The translations under genes were made by a program, and so were the position numbers. Shown here one piece after another: positions 14,101-26,489 of a stretch of 64,000 nt of DNA (the stretch's first letter is position 1; every line of letters starts with the position of its first letter). Under the pieces are notes generated by a model. That model was not told where the DNA came from. It ran no database searches and worked only from the letters and a program-made list of their open reading frames with translations. This DNA is from Panonychus citri (Eukaryota > Arthropoda > Arachnida > Trombidiformes > Tetranychidae): NCBI RefSeq assembly GCF_014898815.1, contig NW_026515468.1, positions 186,001 through 250,000 of the forward strand, in the 5' to 3' direction.

Positions 14101-17100
14101 ATCAGAAACTCATACTAAACAATTGCCTCCAATCATCTCATCAGTATCTTCACCGACAACTGAACCAACACAAGAGACACAGATCTCCGTTAAAGTTACG
14201 AAAGCTCCGTCAGAATCAACTAACAAACCTGAAACATCTAAAATCACAATAACAGCATCTCCATCTTCTCATATCGACACTAAACCATCACAAATAACGG
14301 AACGAATTTCCCCGACACCAAGTTCATCGGAAGTTTCGAGTCCATCGATAACTTCTCGAGTTACTCAAATACGAATGAAAAGACCTCCAGATGGAACAGA
14401 ATATAAAAAAGAATCTGATTATGTTAATCCGAACATTGTGATACCTAAACTTGAATTCTATCATAATGTACCTAACGAAGGCCAAGTTAATGATCAAAAA
14501 GTCAATTTGGAGTTTTCACGAGAACAAGTTTCTCCGTCGATATCCGTTCCTTCCTCAACCATTACATTCAGTTACGACCAACAACAAGAACTTGCAGCTC
14601 GAGCATTAGCTCAGAATTTACAAAAAGAACAATCAAACCAATGGAATAAACCAAATATCGACCAACAATCCGCTATGAGTTCGTCATCTTCTGCATCAGC
14701 ATCTTCGACATCACAATCAGGTGCAACTTTTGATTCACCATTCAATTGGCCGCAAAAAGAGTTAATATCTTCTAAATCGTCTTCATCTGCATCCGCATCC
14801 GCTTCTTCAGAAGCTGAGATAGATACTCCATTTGGAAAAGTATTGAAAGACTCTTCCTCATCATCGGCATCAGCTGAATCTTCAGTTGGAGTATTGAACT
14901 ACGACCAACAAGAACTTGCAGCTCGAGCATTAGCTCAGAATTTACAAAAAGAACAATCAAACCAATGGAATAAACCAAATACCGACCAACAATCCGCGAT
15001 ATATTCGTCCTCTTCTGCATCAGCATCTTCGACATCAGAATCAGGTGTAACTTTTGATTCACCAACCAATTGGCCTCAAAAAGAGTTAATATCTTCTAAA
15101 TCGTCGTCATCTGCATCCGCATCCGCTTCTTTAGAAGCTGAGATGGATACTCCATTTGGAAAAGTATTAAAAGACTCATCTTCATCATCGGCATCAGCTG
15201 CATCTTCAGTTGGAGTATTGAGTTACGACCAACAACAAGAACTCGCGGCTCAAGCATTAGCTCAGAATTTCCAAAATAAAATGTCCAACCAAAATGGAAT
15301 GGGGAATATACCCAATAATCAGCAGCCATTTACTAGTTATTCTTCGGCATCTTCTGCATCAGCATCCGCGAAATCAGAATCAGATGTAACTTTTGATTCG
15401 CCTAACAATTGGCCTCAGAAAGAGTTATTATCTTCTAAATCATCATCATCTGCGTCCTCGTCCTCTTCATCTAATTCTGAACTAATCTTCCCTGAATCAT
15501 CCGTCCTGAAAGAATCAATTAAATCTGATTCTTCTGCTACAACATCTTCAGATAGTAAGGAAACAGTAAATCTCTCACAACAATGGCCTAAAAAGGTGTT
15601 AGCGTCTTCTAGATCGTCGTCGGCTGCGTCCGCATCATCTAAGTTAGAAGCTGAAGTTGATAGTCAGTTTGGAAAAGCATTGGAAGCCTCATCATTTGGA
15701 TCAGGTGCATCTTCAGCCGGAGTATTGAGTTACGATCAACGACAAGAGTTCGCAATTCAAGCATTAGCTCAGATGTTACAAAAAGAACAATCAAATCAAT
15801 GGAGTAAACCAAATAACGAGCAACAATCAACTATTTATTCAGCGTCTTCTGCTACAACATCTTCAGATAGTAAGGAAACAGTAAATCTCTCACAACAATG
15901 GCCTGAGAAGGAATTATTATCAACTAGATCATCGTCGGCTGCGTCTACATCCTCTTTGTCAGAAGCACAAGATGACACTCAGTATGGAAAAGCATTCAAA
16001 GATTCATCCGCATCATCAGCTTCAGTTGATTCTTCAGCTAAGACATCGAATTACGATCAGCAACAAGAACTTGCAGCTCAAGAATTAACTCAAAATTTAC
16101 AAAAAGAACAATCAGCTATTTACTCGGCTTCTTCTGCTTCAGCGTCTTCTAAATCAGAATCGGATGTAATTTTTGATTCACCTACCAATTGGCCACAGAA
16201 AGAATCATCATCTTCTAAATCGACGTCATCTGCATCCTCTTCATCAAGTTCTGAATTAATCTTACCCAAATCTTTAGTCGTGCAAGAATCCGTTAAGACG
16301 GCTTCTTCTGCTGCAGCCTCTTCAGATACAAAAGAAACTGTAAATCTCTCACAACAATGGCCTGAGAAGGAATTATTATCGACTAGATCATCGTCATCTG
16401 CGTCCGCATCCGCTTCTTCAGAAGCTGAGATAGATACTCCATTTGGAAAAGTATTGAAGACTCTTCCTCATCATCGGCATCAGCTGAATCTTCAGTTGGG
16501 TATTGAACTACGACCAACAAGAACTTGCAGCTCGAGCATTAGCTCAGAATTTACAAAAAGAACAATCAAACCAATGGAATAAACCAAATACCGACCAACA
16601 ATCCGCGATATATTCGTCCTCTTCTGCATCAGCATCTTCGACATCAGAATCAGGTGTAACTTTTGATTCACCAACCAATTGGCCTCAAAAAGAGTTAATA
16701 TCTTCTAAATCGTCGTCATCTGCATCCGCATCCGCTTCTTTAGAAGCTGAGATGGATACTCCATTTGGAAAAGTATTGAAAGACTCTTCCTCATCATCGG
16801 CATCAGCTGAATCTTCAGTTGGAGTATTGAACTACGACCAACAAGAACTTGCAGCTCGAGCATTAGCTCAGAATTTACAAAAAGAACAATCAAACCAATG
16901 GAATAAACCAAATACCGACCAACAATCCGCGATATATTCGTCCTCTTCTGCATCAGCATCTTCGACATCAGAATCAGGTGTAACTTTTGATTCACCAACC
17001 AATTGGCCTCAAAAAGAGTTAATATCTTCTAAATCGTCGTCATCTGCATCCGCATCCGCTTCTTTAGAAGCTGAGATGGATACTCCATTTGGAAAAGTAT

Positions 17101-18592
17101 TAAAAGACTCATCTTCATCATCGGCATCAGCTGCAGCTTCAGTTGGAGTATTGAGTTACGACCAACAACAAGAACTCGCGGCTCAAGCATTAGCTCAGAA
17201 TTTCCAAAATAAAATGTCCAACCAAAATGGAATGGGGAATATACCCAATAATCAGCAGCCATTTACTAGTTATTCTTCGGCATCTTCTGCATCAGCATCC
17301 GCGAAATCAGAATCAGATGTAACTTTTGATTCGCCTAACAATTGGCCTCAGAAAGAGTTATTATCTTCTAAAGCGTCGTCGTCAGCAGCCGCATCCTCTT
17401 CGTCTAAAGCTGAATCACAATTTCCGTTTTGGAAGAATCAGTTTCATTACCTGAATCAGCTGAGAGATTGAGCACTAATCAAGCACAATTTCTCGCTGCT
17501 CTTGAATACTCCGAACTTTTGAAAAAAGCGCAATCAACTGCATCTTCTAGTGCAGAAGTTGGATTGACACCATTAATCTTTGCTCAAAAAGACGCATCAG
17601 CATCGTCGTCTTCTGCTGTACTACTTGATAAATTCGATATAAATCAACAACAAACACCTTCTTCTGCAATATCATCATCTCAAGATTCGCCGTCTTCAGC
17701 TGCATCTCACTCAGAATCACTTCAAAGTCCATTAACTTTGAGTCAAATCTTAAAGGACAGTTCGCATCTTCAGGGAATCACAATCGACTAATAACCAACG
17801 AAAACAATCAAACATTTGGACAAAGTCCATTCAATCCCTCGATCAGCTTCATCTCCAAAGGTAAATGTTCAAGGTAACCAGGATGATTCCTCGTCTCAAG
17901 CAGCTCAACGAAGATCACAGGATCAAAAACAAGTGAATTTATCTCAATCAGAATCAACAAGTTCGAGCTCATCCTCATCCTCGTCTTCATCTCAAATCCA
18001 ATCAGTTCTAACTGCAGATCAACCTCAAGCAATTGAATCATCAAAATCAAAAATAAATAGCAAACAATCAGAACAAGATGAAACTTTAGCACTTGAAAAG
18101 AAATTAAATAATCAACAATTAGAAAGTTCATCATCAGCTGAGGCTAAATATCGAATCAAATCAGCGCATGAAGGTCAAGCCACGACTCACCATCGAACCA
18201 GTCAATCCTTGATGAATCTACTAAATGCTTTACGAAATCAATTAAAAGTAACCAATCAACAATTAACTGGCGATCAAACAGAAGACTTGATAATTTTACA
18301 ATTAAGACGAGAAATATCACAATCGAGCACAATTGAACAGCTACAAAGAATATACAGAATAATGATTATTCAGCCACCAGAAATTCAACAAGCAATTAAA
18401 TTACAAATGATTTTGAAAGCGGTTCAATTACAACAATCGCACAATGAACAATCAACAGCCGAGGAAATTGATTCAGTTCAAAGGCTAATTCTAAGTCTCA
18501 TCGAACATGATGAATTCATGGAACATGGAACTGGACTTTTGGAAGAGATCACATCAGGAGTGGAAAGTGTGGTCAGTGATATTATCGGATGA
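11176..18592 (+). CDS. Serine-rich silk fibroin-like protein (frame broken)
   Basis: Large secreted, low-complexity protein, best read as a spider mite silk fibroin. A classic signal peptide starts at the ATG at 11176 (MNDKIFILLFFLIVCCLINQ, cut near QS-ARK). Exon 1 ends at 11444; a 75-nt intron leads to 11520. The body is dominated by Ser, Ala, Thr and Gln: a proline/threonine-rich half (about 12.2-14.5 kb), then about 110-residue modules opening with SYDQQQELAA.ALAQ and closing with poly-Ser/Ala. The last 150 residues (about 18150-18592) are a non-repetitive domain with hydrophobic helices, as in other silk proteins. The frame is interrupted by apparent single-base losses at 11268-11274 (A7), near 12078, at 16455-16458 and 16497, near 17430, near 17753 and once more at 17800-17860. 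Each adjacent frame continues in the same style, and two losses are proven by comparison with sister modules. Could be a pseudogene, but consensus error is likelier. Confidence 0.82.
12291..14312 (+). repeat. Near-identical 450-bp duplication inside fibroin gene
   Basis: Bases 12291-12740 recur at 13863-14312 (offset 1572) with only a couple of differences (for example AAATCCAAA versus ACATCTAAA near the end). A second duplicated piece pairs 13360-13535 with 14343-14518 and encodes the RVTQIRMKRPPDGTEYKKE segment. The spacing indicates recent unequal exchange within the gene. Confidence 0.9.
14573..17480 (+). repeat. Fibroin module array (324-327 bp units)
   Basis: Modules beginning with the codons for YDQQ(Q)E start at 14573, 14900, 15224, about 15730, 16048, 16509, 16833 and 17157; older relatives begin near 12957 and 13588. 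Units 14900, 16509 and 16833 are almost identical, and the block 14890-15440 recurs at 16823-17376. Successive starts are exactly 324 or 327 bp apart in the fresh copies (108 or 109 codons), which shows that the reading frame is selected. Confidence 0.9.
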
Positions 18593-21500
18593 TAATCGAT
18601 AATAACAATTAACTCTAATTGGAAAACTCCAATGGTCAACCTATTGAAAGAAAAAGAGAAAAAAAATTCCCGAACAATTTAAAATACAAAATTGAAACGA
18701 AACAATCAAATTATATTAATCATATTCTAACCATATAATGGAAACATAAATAAACATTAAAAATCTGATTAAATGTTGATTCCAAATTCATGGTGATTAA
18801 AGTTAATCGTTGAACAATTAAGATTGGAAATAATAAAAAACATTCAATTTTAATGTTAATCAATGTTAATTTGATTTAGGAACTGGTTGTTAATAACATT
18901 CAGACTCATTTAATTTAGTCCCGCTGGGAAATTGTAAGTTTGATTGAAAATAATTCTGTTTGTTAATTGTTATGATTTAAGCCCAACAGTCAAAAGGCTG
19001 GATTGTTGTTAATTGTTGATAATAAACGAATAATTTTTTTCTCTCTTTGTTAATCATGATAATAAATAAATTCTTACATCAATTGATCACAATCAATGGA
19101 ATCAATGATTTTGTTCCTGGAAAATGAGTGATTAGTAAATCTAATTGTTATTGGATGTTCAATAATCTGGGAGCAATTAATTTACTTCTAAAATGATACC
19201 AGTGATAATTAAATGATTACAAGTGAATTTTTCATTTACAATTCTCTAATAATAATAATAATAGTTAATTACTGCTTAATTGTTGATTGTAATCATTGGG
19301 ATTTGTAATTCTAATCGATGTTGTTGATCCAACAATTAGATGTTGAATCAATTTCTTGATAATTCAGTTCAATTCAGTTGATTTTAATTAAATGCTCGGA
19401 TATCATATTATTGAAATTCTGAAAAAGTAAAATGAAAAATATGATAAATGCCCTAAGGCAAAGATGAGAGTCTTTGAGTTAACTAGTTTAACAAGTTTCT
19501 ATCATAGTAATCATCTTGATCCTTAGGTCATTGGCTTTCCAAGTATTGACCAACAATTAAATGACCATTAGAAAAGACCATTGACCTAGAAAAGAAAAAA
19601 TTTCTTCGTCGATTTAATTGTAAAGGTTAACCTAAATTCGGGCGATTTAATTGAAAACTTTTGAAGTTTGATCAAATTAACCAGTGATTATGATTGGAAC
19701 TGAAGGTGAAGAGTGTCGGTAATTAGTTAAATTGTTAAAAATACTTTACAATTAACATCTAATTTGAATAGTTGGTGGGACGATTAAAGAAATGGACTGA
19801 AAATCAATCAGAAATTAAAGTTACACGGAACAATTGAATCAATTGGTTAGCAATGATTAAGATTTTCGGTGAAAATGAGATATTTAAATAATCTTGATGA
19901 TAACAATAAAGAATTAATAGTTTCGTGATCATTTGTATATTTCGGTTTACTTTTCGGTCATGTCAAAGTTCATAAGTGGAACCAGGATCAACAAAAGAAA
20001 CCAAAACGATTAGTTGTTAGTCATGAGAAGATGAAGATGTTAACGAACTGATAATTATAACAATAGACGAATACGGACTTTTTTCAATGTTTGAATTGAC
20101 TATTTCATATAAGAATTCAAATTTAATCATCAACAATAGAGAAAGAGATTGAAAGAAAAGTACAGGTAAGAGTAAAAAAAAAAGTTCGGCGGCATCAGGA
20201 TAGAAATTATTTCCAAATTCAGTTTTGATTGTGAACAAAAAAGATGAACATGAGATTGAGAGTGAAAATGATGATAAAAAGGTGAGAACTATTATTCAAT
20301 TGAATCGTCAGACTTGATCAGTTAACTTGGCCTGATATCGGAGGAAATAGATGCTGATGGGAATTGTCAGTCATTCAAAATACATGCAATGACCTGTACC
20401 AGAGAGAGAGAGAGAGAGAGAGAGAGTAAATGAGTAATTTCAAGATGAATGAATAAGAATTAAGGTGATAAGAATTGTCCATCAATGGCTAGCGTGTTTT
20501 CTTACATCATTGTTAACCCTCAGCACGAGAATATTTTCCGTGCGATCTTTTTATCTCTCATTCTTTCCCAAGTAACCTGGAAATTTGAACAATAACAATT
20601 ACGAGATGTCACAGTTAAGAACCGTTATTATGATTATCATCATCATCCCAGTGATTATTACAGTGATCGTAACAGAAAAGTTGAGCCCAATCAAGGAAGA
20701 AACTTTCGGCTTTTGACCATTTAACAAGTAGCCCGACATTTAAGGTCAATTCTCATACCGATGAATTAGTTTTTCCTTGGGAAAAGTTGCTAATTATACC
20801 ATCATCATCTTCAGCATCATGAAAAACATCACGGGAAAACAACAGAATCATAATTATGTTAACTACCATAAACAATAAGAAAGCAAAGAATATGAAATAA
20901 AACTAAAGTCAAACAATTAAGTTGGAATTAGTTTCCAACATCAAAATTATCTAAACCTTTGAAAAGTTGAATCTTTTTGCTATTTAAACGTAAACACAAT
21001 TAACGATCTTCCATCTAATCAATCGACTATTACATCGGATCAAAGAGCAATCAGTTTCATTACTCTTTACTTGGGATCATTTGGTTTTGATTATCTTCAT
21101 CTTTTTGATTATAATCTACAAGTAACAATTTACGATAATCCATTGATCATGTACACAGGAAACAAAAATTAATCCATTGTAACAATTAACATGGATGATG
21201 ATCAGGTCGTTACCATGTTGTTGTTCAGCTTACAATTAATAGTGTTTTCCCCAACTAACTGTAGATTCTGATTACGAATCCTAATTGTATCCATCCTCTG
21301 GTTAGTTTCCATTATTAATTGTAAATTATTAATAGAAAATCTCACATCCGATTGTTAATTAACTGATTGTTTCGCCGTGAATTGAAAATTGGTTGAAATA
21401 AGCTAACCAATGGGAGAAAAATATTATCAAAGTTATTGAGAAAAGAAAAAAACAATTAGTGGATATCTAAATATCTAATGATTCTAATTAAATGAAACAA

Positions 21501-23534
21501 TTAAGAAAACAATCAAAACTAAATTGCTAATGAAAGAAATCAGAAAATCAAATCATCAATCTGAATGAAAACAAACCGATAACTTGTTATAATTAAGTAT
21601 ATTAATTACTAATCTCCATCAGGATTACTCACCTTTAAATCATTTTAAAGATGATGATTAACTAATTGTATCTTAATTGTGGTGTTAAAAAGGGAATTAA
21701 GAAAATACAATTAAAAAAAATTGATTCAGTTTGTGAATAGAAAACAAAAAATAAACTTACAAACATTTCATTCATTTTCAATCAACTGGTCAACTAATAT
21801 ATTTGATTAACCCACTTATAAGAACATGATTAACAGCTAATTAAAAAGGTGTGGTGAACAATTAACAAACAATACTAATAATTGTGAAAGGTAAAAACAG
21901 AAATGATTAAAATTAAAACGATTGATTAAGAAATGGGTTAACTTTTTAATCGGAAAATATTTTTGTCTCTTCACAAGATTAGGTGTGTAGACGAACCCTT
22001 AATGATTAAGATTTTAATTTACATTCTAATTGTTAATTAGATGAAATCTCTTGATTAGATGATAGTCTCTCTATCGGGTGACCTCTACTGATTATGATTT
22101 AACTGCAATCAATTGAAGTTAATTTGTTGTTTACCTTTAAAAGTAAATCTCCTAAACCATATTAGGATTTTGTAATCACTTTCACTTGCCATTTGAAATT
22201 AATTAAATTGTTAAGTGGTTGTGATTAAATTGTTGATGGCGGATCATCCTCACCATGATATGGATTAAGATGGAAATGATTTAATTTAATTGAGCAAAAA
22301 AAAACTTCAAAAGTGATGAGAAAATTATTCCAATCAAAGTGAACATCATTAATCTCCTTTATGGTTTTTACCTGAGATACTTGATGATGGTAAAAGTGTT
22401 TACCTTTCCAATGATTTAAACTAAATTAATTGTGGACAATTAAAGTACGACTACTAATTTAATCAGCCTACGCCTTCGTAATCAAGATAAATCCAATTGT
22501 GATACGAAAAAGGTTTAGATTGATACGGAGATTATTCATTAGACTGAAATGGTAATGTTACTGATTCTCAATTGTTACAATTAATTTTGATTCTTTTTCA
22601 TCTCTTTTTTTTGTAGGTTACCATTCAGTGAATTAGTTACAATACAATTAAGCAGAAAATTATAACTATTGTAAAAATTAACGTTAATTTGTGAAAAGCT
22701 AACTGCAGTTGAAGAAGAGTTAACAATCAAACTTGACCTGTTCACAATTAACAATCAACATTAAATAGAGATAATGGTAATCAAGTTAATTGTTTTATTC
22801 GGGAAACTTTTGTTCATTGTTGATAGAAAAGGTTTATCATCTCATTGATAGCAAATTTTTCAATTGAAAAGATGAAAAGTTAATTGTAACAAATTGTTTT
22901 ATTTGTATTAATAGTTAATAATAATAAGTAATCATATTTAGAGTAACTCAACGACATGATAATAAGAAAATTTTAATCAAAATCAATTCTTTCAATCTAA
23001 ATAGTAGCAAACAATTTGATGATGTGTATGTGTGTGTTGGTTTAATTGTCGATTAACAATTAAACCATTTTCTAAGTGAGAATATGGTTAACATTAAAAT
23101 CGAATCAATTGTGTTAATTTGATCAACTAAATGGAAAGAAAAATAAATTGCTCAATAGAATGAGAAAAGAAATGGTTGATTGTCAGGTAGATGGTTTTTC
23201 TTGAGGGGAACAAGTTTATTATCTCCTGGAATTAAAAGACAGAATTAAGAACTCATTCGCTAAAAATAGGGCGAGAAAAGCATTTTCCTCGGAACAATCT
23301 CACGAATGAAAACATTGGGAATTCAACATTACAGAAAAAGAGAAATTGAGAGAGAGAGAGAGCATAAGAAATAGAAGAAAAGAGATCAAAGATTTTCCAT
23401 TTTATAAATTAGTTTAACTACTAAAAATGGTATCAATTGTAAATTTTGAATTTTCCTATTTTGTTTGAGAAAAGAAATTTGTTTTCACATTTGATTTAAT
23501 CAATTGTATTTGACTAGGAATGTTGGTGTCAACT
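18593..23534. other. Intergenic, about 4.9 kb
   Basis: No supported gene. Contains an (AG)13 tract at 20401-20426, an ATA repeat near 19250, and dense TTAATTG/CAATTAA words. A 73-codon open stretch at 20017-20238 (-) has no family features and I do not call it. Confidence 0.5.
18749..18754 (+). terminator. Candidate polyadenylation signal of fibroin gene
   Basis: AATAAA about 160 bp past the stop codon, in AT-rich sequence. A plain hexamer match, so position is tentative. Confidence 0.4.
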
Positions 23535-23965
23535 TCAAAGGCAAAGTTCCTTTGGTGGAGGGTTGATTGGAATATGAGGAAATGTAAATTTATCAGCCTT
23601 ATATTGATTCAGTTCTTCGGGAGTGAGAGAGCTCATTATGCTATAAATACCACTATCATCATCGGAGAGATTCATTGAGATCTTGCCTTGGGTTGATTGT
23701 TGTTGAGGTAAATATGAGGTGATCATTTTTGGATCTCCATTATTGGTTGGCAACATTGAGGGAAACATCGGTGCTAATTGATTAGCAGCCATTGGCATAG
23801 GCATAGTTACTCCGTAATAAGGTGTTTGAACAGGAACAGTTAACATAGGCGTTGGGGTTAGATAGTATTGATTTTGAGCCTGTTGAGCTAAATGGGGCTG
23901 ATATTGTTGATGAATTTGCTGAAGAGTCCGATTGAAACTAAACCCAGCTTGAGGCTCTAAAGGGT

Positions 23966-24037
<72 letters not shown>

Positions 24038-25047
24038 GATGATGATGATGAAGGAGAGAGATAGAGAGAGGATTAAAAGATGAATTGAGTTTTAAAAGCT
24101 TTCGATTCTTAAAAAATTTTCGATTAAGGTGTAGGATTAAGGAAAAATCTCTTACTTTGACTGGACTCAATCTCTTTAAGCTTTTGATTGAAGCTAAATC
24201 CAGCTGATTGTTGGTGGTGTTGGACTCCTGATCCAGAGGGGCCAGGATGTCCTCCGCTTTGACCTTGACCATGATGACCTACTTGGGTTTGCCTTTGATT
24301 GCTCGAGTGAGACTGATGATGATGATGCAGGGATGCAGATTGCATTTGTTGATGCCTTTGTTGTTGTTGCTGCTGTTGTTGATGTTGATGGTGACGTTGT
24401 TGTTGTTGAACTTGCTGCTGCTGTTGTTGCTGTTGTTGAACTTGCCAATATTGAACAGGTATGATACCATGTTGCTGTTGATGAGGATGATGGCTTTGAT
24501 GAGCTAAACCATTTGTACCATTATTGGTATTGGCACCACCATTTCCTGAGTGTCCAGTATGACCATGTTGTGGTCTACTTTGATGGTTAAATGATTGTCC
24601 ACAATTTGGCTGAAATTGCCTATCATACACCGAAGCAACATAATGATATTGGTCAGGCTTTTTAAGAGCAACCATTGGACCTCGTTGGTTATAACCCGAT
24701 CCGATTCCGGTAACCACAGTAGCAACCGGGTTATTGATATAAGTTGACCCTGGGAATCGGTTTACATACTGTTCAGGATACCGTTGATTTTGATTGTTTG
24801 GATAATCTACTGAATAGAACAATAAAAGAGAAAATTTCCATTTAAATGGGAAATGATTTATTTGATCAGGTGATTAACGAAATAAAGATGTGAGAGCAAC
24901 ATTAAAAAAAAAGGGTAAGATCCAAAAGAGAAAGGGAAAGGTCATTTTCTCAAAGAAAACTTTCAACTTACCCCGATCAACATGCTCAAATCGACATCGA
25001 TCACCGAATCTACAGAAGCCAGTTTGATAGTATTTGCAGACGACCAT
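23535..25047 (-). CDS. NUP42: NUP42/NUPL2-like nucleoporin, CCCH zinc finger
   Basis: Cytoplasmic-face nucleoporin that binds GLE1 and aids mRNA export in yeast and vertebrates. Three exons (25047-24972, 24809-24156, 23956-23535) with matching phases give 383 residues. The first exon encodes a CCCH finger right at the N terminus (CKYYQTGFCRFGDRCRFEH, spacing 7-5-3), the same place and spacing as vertebrate NUP42. The middle is a long Gln/His/Gly/Asn-rich tract. Two GFSFN motifs stand in for FG repeats. The C terminus (LTPEELNQYKADKFTFPHIP then PPPKEL) matches the GLE1-binding tail of the family. The second intron (24155-23957) is filled with GAAA, GA and GAT microsatellites, and reading through it creates a spurious longer ORF. 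FG repeats are few for a nucleoporin. Confidence 0.8.
23967..24048. repeat. Compound microsatellite in NUP42-like intron
   Basis: On the + strand, about ten GAAA units pass into about ten GA units and then GAT units. It lies wholly in the second intron, next to the acceptor, so on the gene strand it forms a long pyrimidine tract. Confidence 0.95.
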
Positions 25048-26489
25048 AATTGTCTCTTGAAAAATTGATGAATAATTGCAAATGAAAAGAGAAAAAGAGC
25101 TGAAAATGAGAAGTGAATGTGGAAGAGGTCAGAAAGGTAAATACAGGGTGTTGAGAAAAGTTTGTGAATATTCAACCTTGATGGTAGAAAAGGAGAGAGA
25201 AAAAGATGAAAAGAATCAACCCAATTCTATGCGCATACTAAAAAACAGATGATTTTCAAGCAGAAGAATCAAATTCGCTCACCTCTTACCTTTACCACTT
25301 ATTTTGAGAATTAAGGTGGAAATGGTTAACATGAGAAAAGCACAAACATGAAGGAAAATTTCCAAAGAAATAGAAAAATAAAGCAAATCAGCAATTAAAT
25401 AGAAAATAAAATTTTACTTACCAGAGGAAAAAAAAGGAAAATGTGAATTCGTCTCAACAATAACAAAAAAGCTCAACTTGAGATAAGAAAATGATTCTTG
25501 GCAAAGCAAAATCAGAAGAAAGAGAAGAGAAAATTTTAGATGATTTCTTAAAGCGAATTTCACCTCATAGGGAACCAATCGAACCTCTGACTGAGAACTG
25601 GATAAATGCAACACAAAGGGTTAATTGATTAAAGGTAAAAATAATTAGAACCCAATTGAAATTAATTATATTAATTTCATCTTTGAATAGACACAAAATT
25701 AAACTAATTAGAGTTTACTCAAGTATCGATTTCACACTCGATTTATTGGTTGAGAGAATAGAAAATCGAACATTTTGGTCGATCAATCGAAACGATCGAC
25801 CAATGATGATCAATTTCTAAATCGATATTTGTTGTGGAAAATTTTTCTCGATTAATAGCAAATCGGATTCGTTGAAACTAATTATTAATGTAAAAATTGT
25901 TTTCAAGAGCAAGTTTATTCCAGCTCAGCTGTGACCCTAAAGGTCATCTCTACATGACTAAGCACCTCTCAAATGGTGCTTTCGAGAGGTCATGATATAA
26001 ACCAAAGGTGAAAAGTGAGTTGATTCATTGAATATATAATATATATAATAGTTTACAATTGTTTCATAAGTAACATTCATTATTTTTACATCATTTTTTT
26101 TTGACCAATTGATTGGTTTTTGTTTTACAATTTAGGATAAGTTTGGGAATAAATTGATCCATTTACAATTGGATTGAAGTGCAGTAAAGAGCTCCCTTGG
26201 TCAACTGTTGGTTGTGTCCAAGAATCTAATTTCCTTATTAGACCTTGTTTGAGATAATCTGACGAATACAAATTATCCGACCTTCGAAAGGTTGATCTTT
26301 GTTGTCAAAAGAACAGGATATCCTTGTCAATCTCTCCTGTTTTCATGAGCGATCACCACTCCAATTAATCAACGAATTTCATATTTTATATAAAATCTTA
26401 TGTTGGACCGAATCTCTTTATACTTTCTGACGAAGGTATCGGAGTTTAATGTTCTTGCCGTTTGGAATTGAAAGTCGGACAAGTTTCGT
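25048..26489. other. Intergenic, about 1.4 kb
   Basis: Upstream region of the NUP42-like gene, A/G-rich near 25050-25620, then AT-rich. It contains a nested inverted repeat (entered separately) and an AT microsatellite near 26030-26050. No coding sequence supported. Confidence 0.5.
25932..25994. promoter_or_regulatory. Nested inverted repeat with AGGTCA half-sites
   Basis: CATGAC (25953-25958) pairs with GTCATG (25989-25994), and inside it AAGCACC pairs with GGTGCTT, giving a two-step hairpin. AGGTCA occurs at 25941-25946 and 25987-25992 and TGACC at 25932, the half-site of nuclear receptors. Function is inferred only. Confidence 0.3.

Noticed and set aside
11560..17262. Long open frames antisense to the fibroin gene
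   Set aside because: They are reverse reads of Ser/Ala codon repeats, repeat with the modules, and have no start context or family signal.
14573..17480. Regular repeats as a CRISPR array
   Set aside because: Units are about 324 bp, coding and in frame, in an animal genome; no short repeat-spacer pattern exists.
24194..24507. Leu- and Thr-rich open frames overlapping the NUP42-like gene
   Set aside because: Other-frame reads of the CAG/CAT repeats in the polyQ/H tract.
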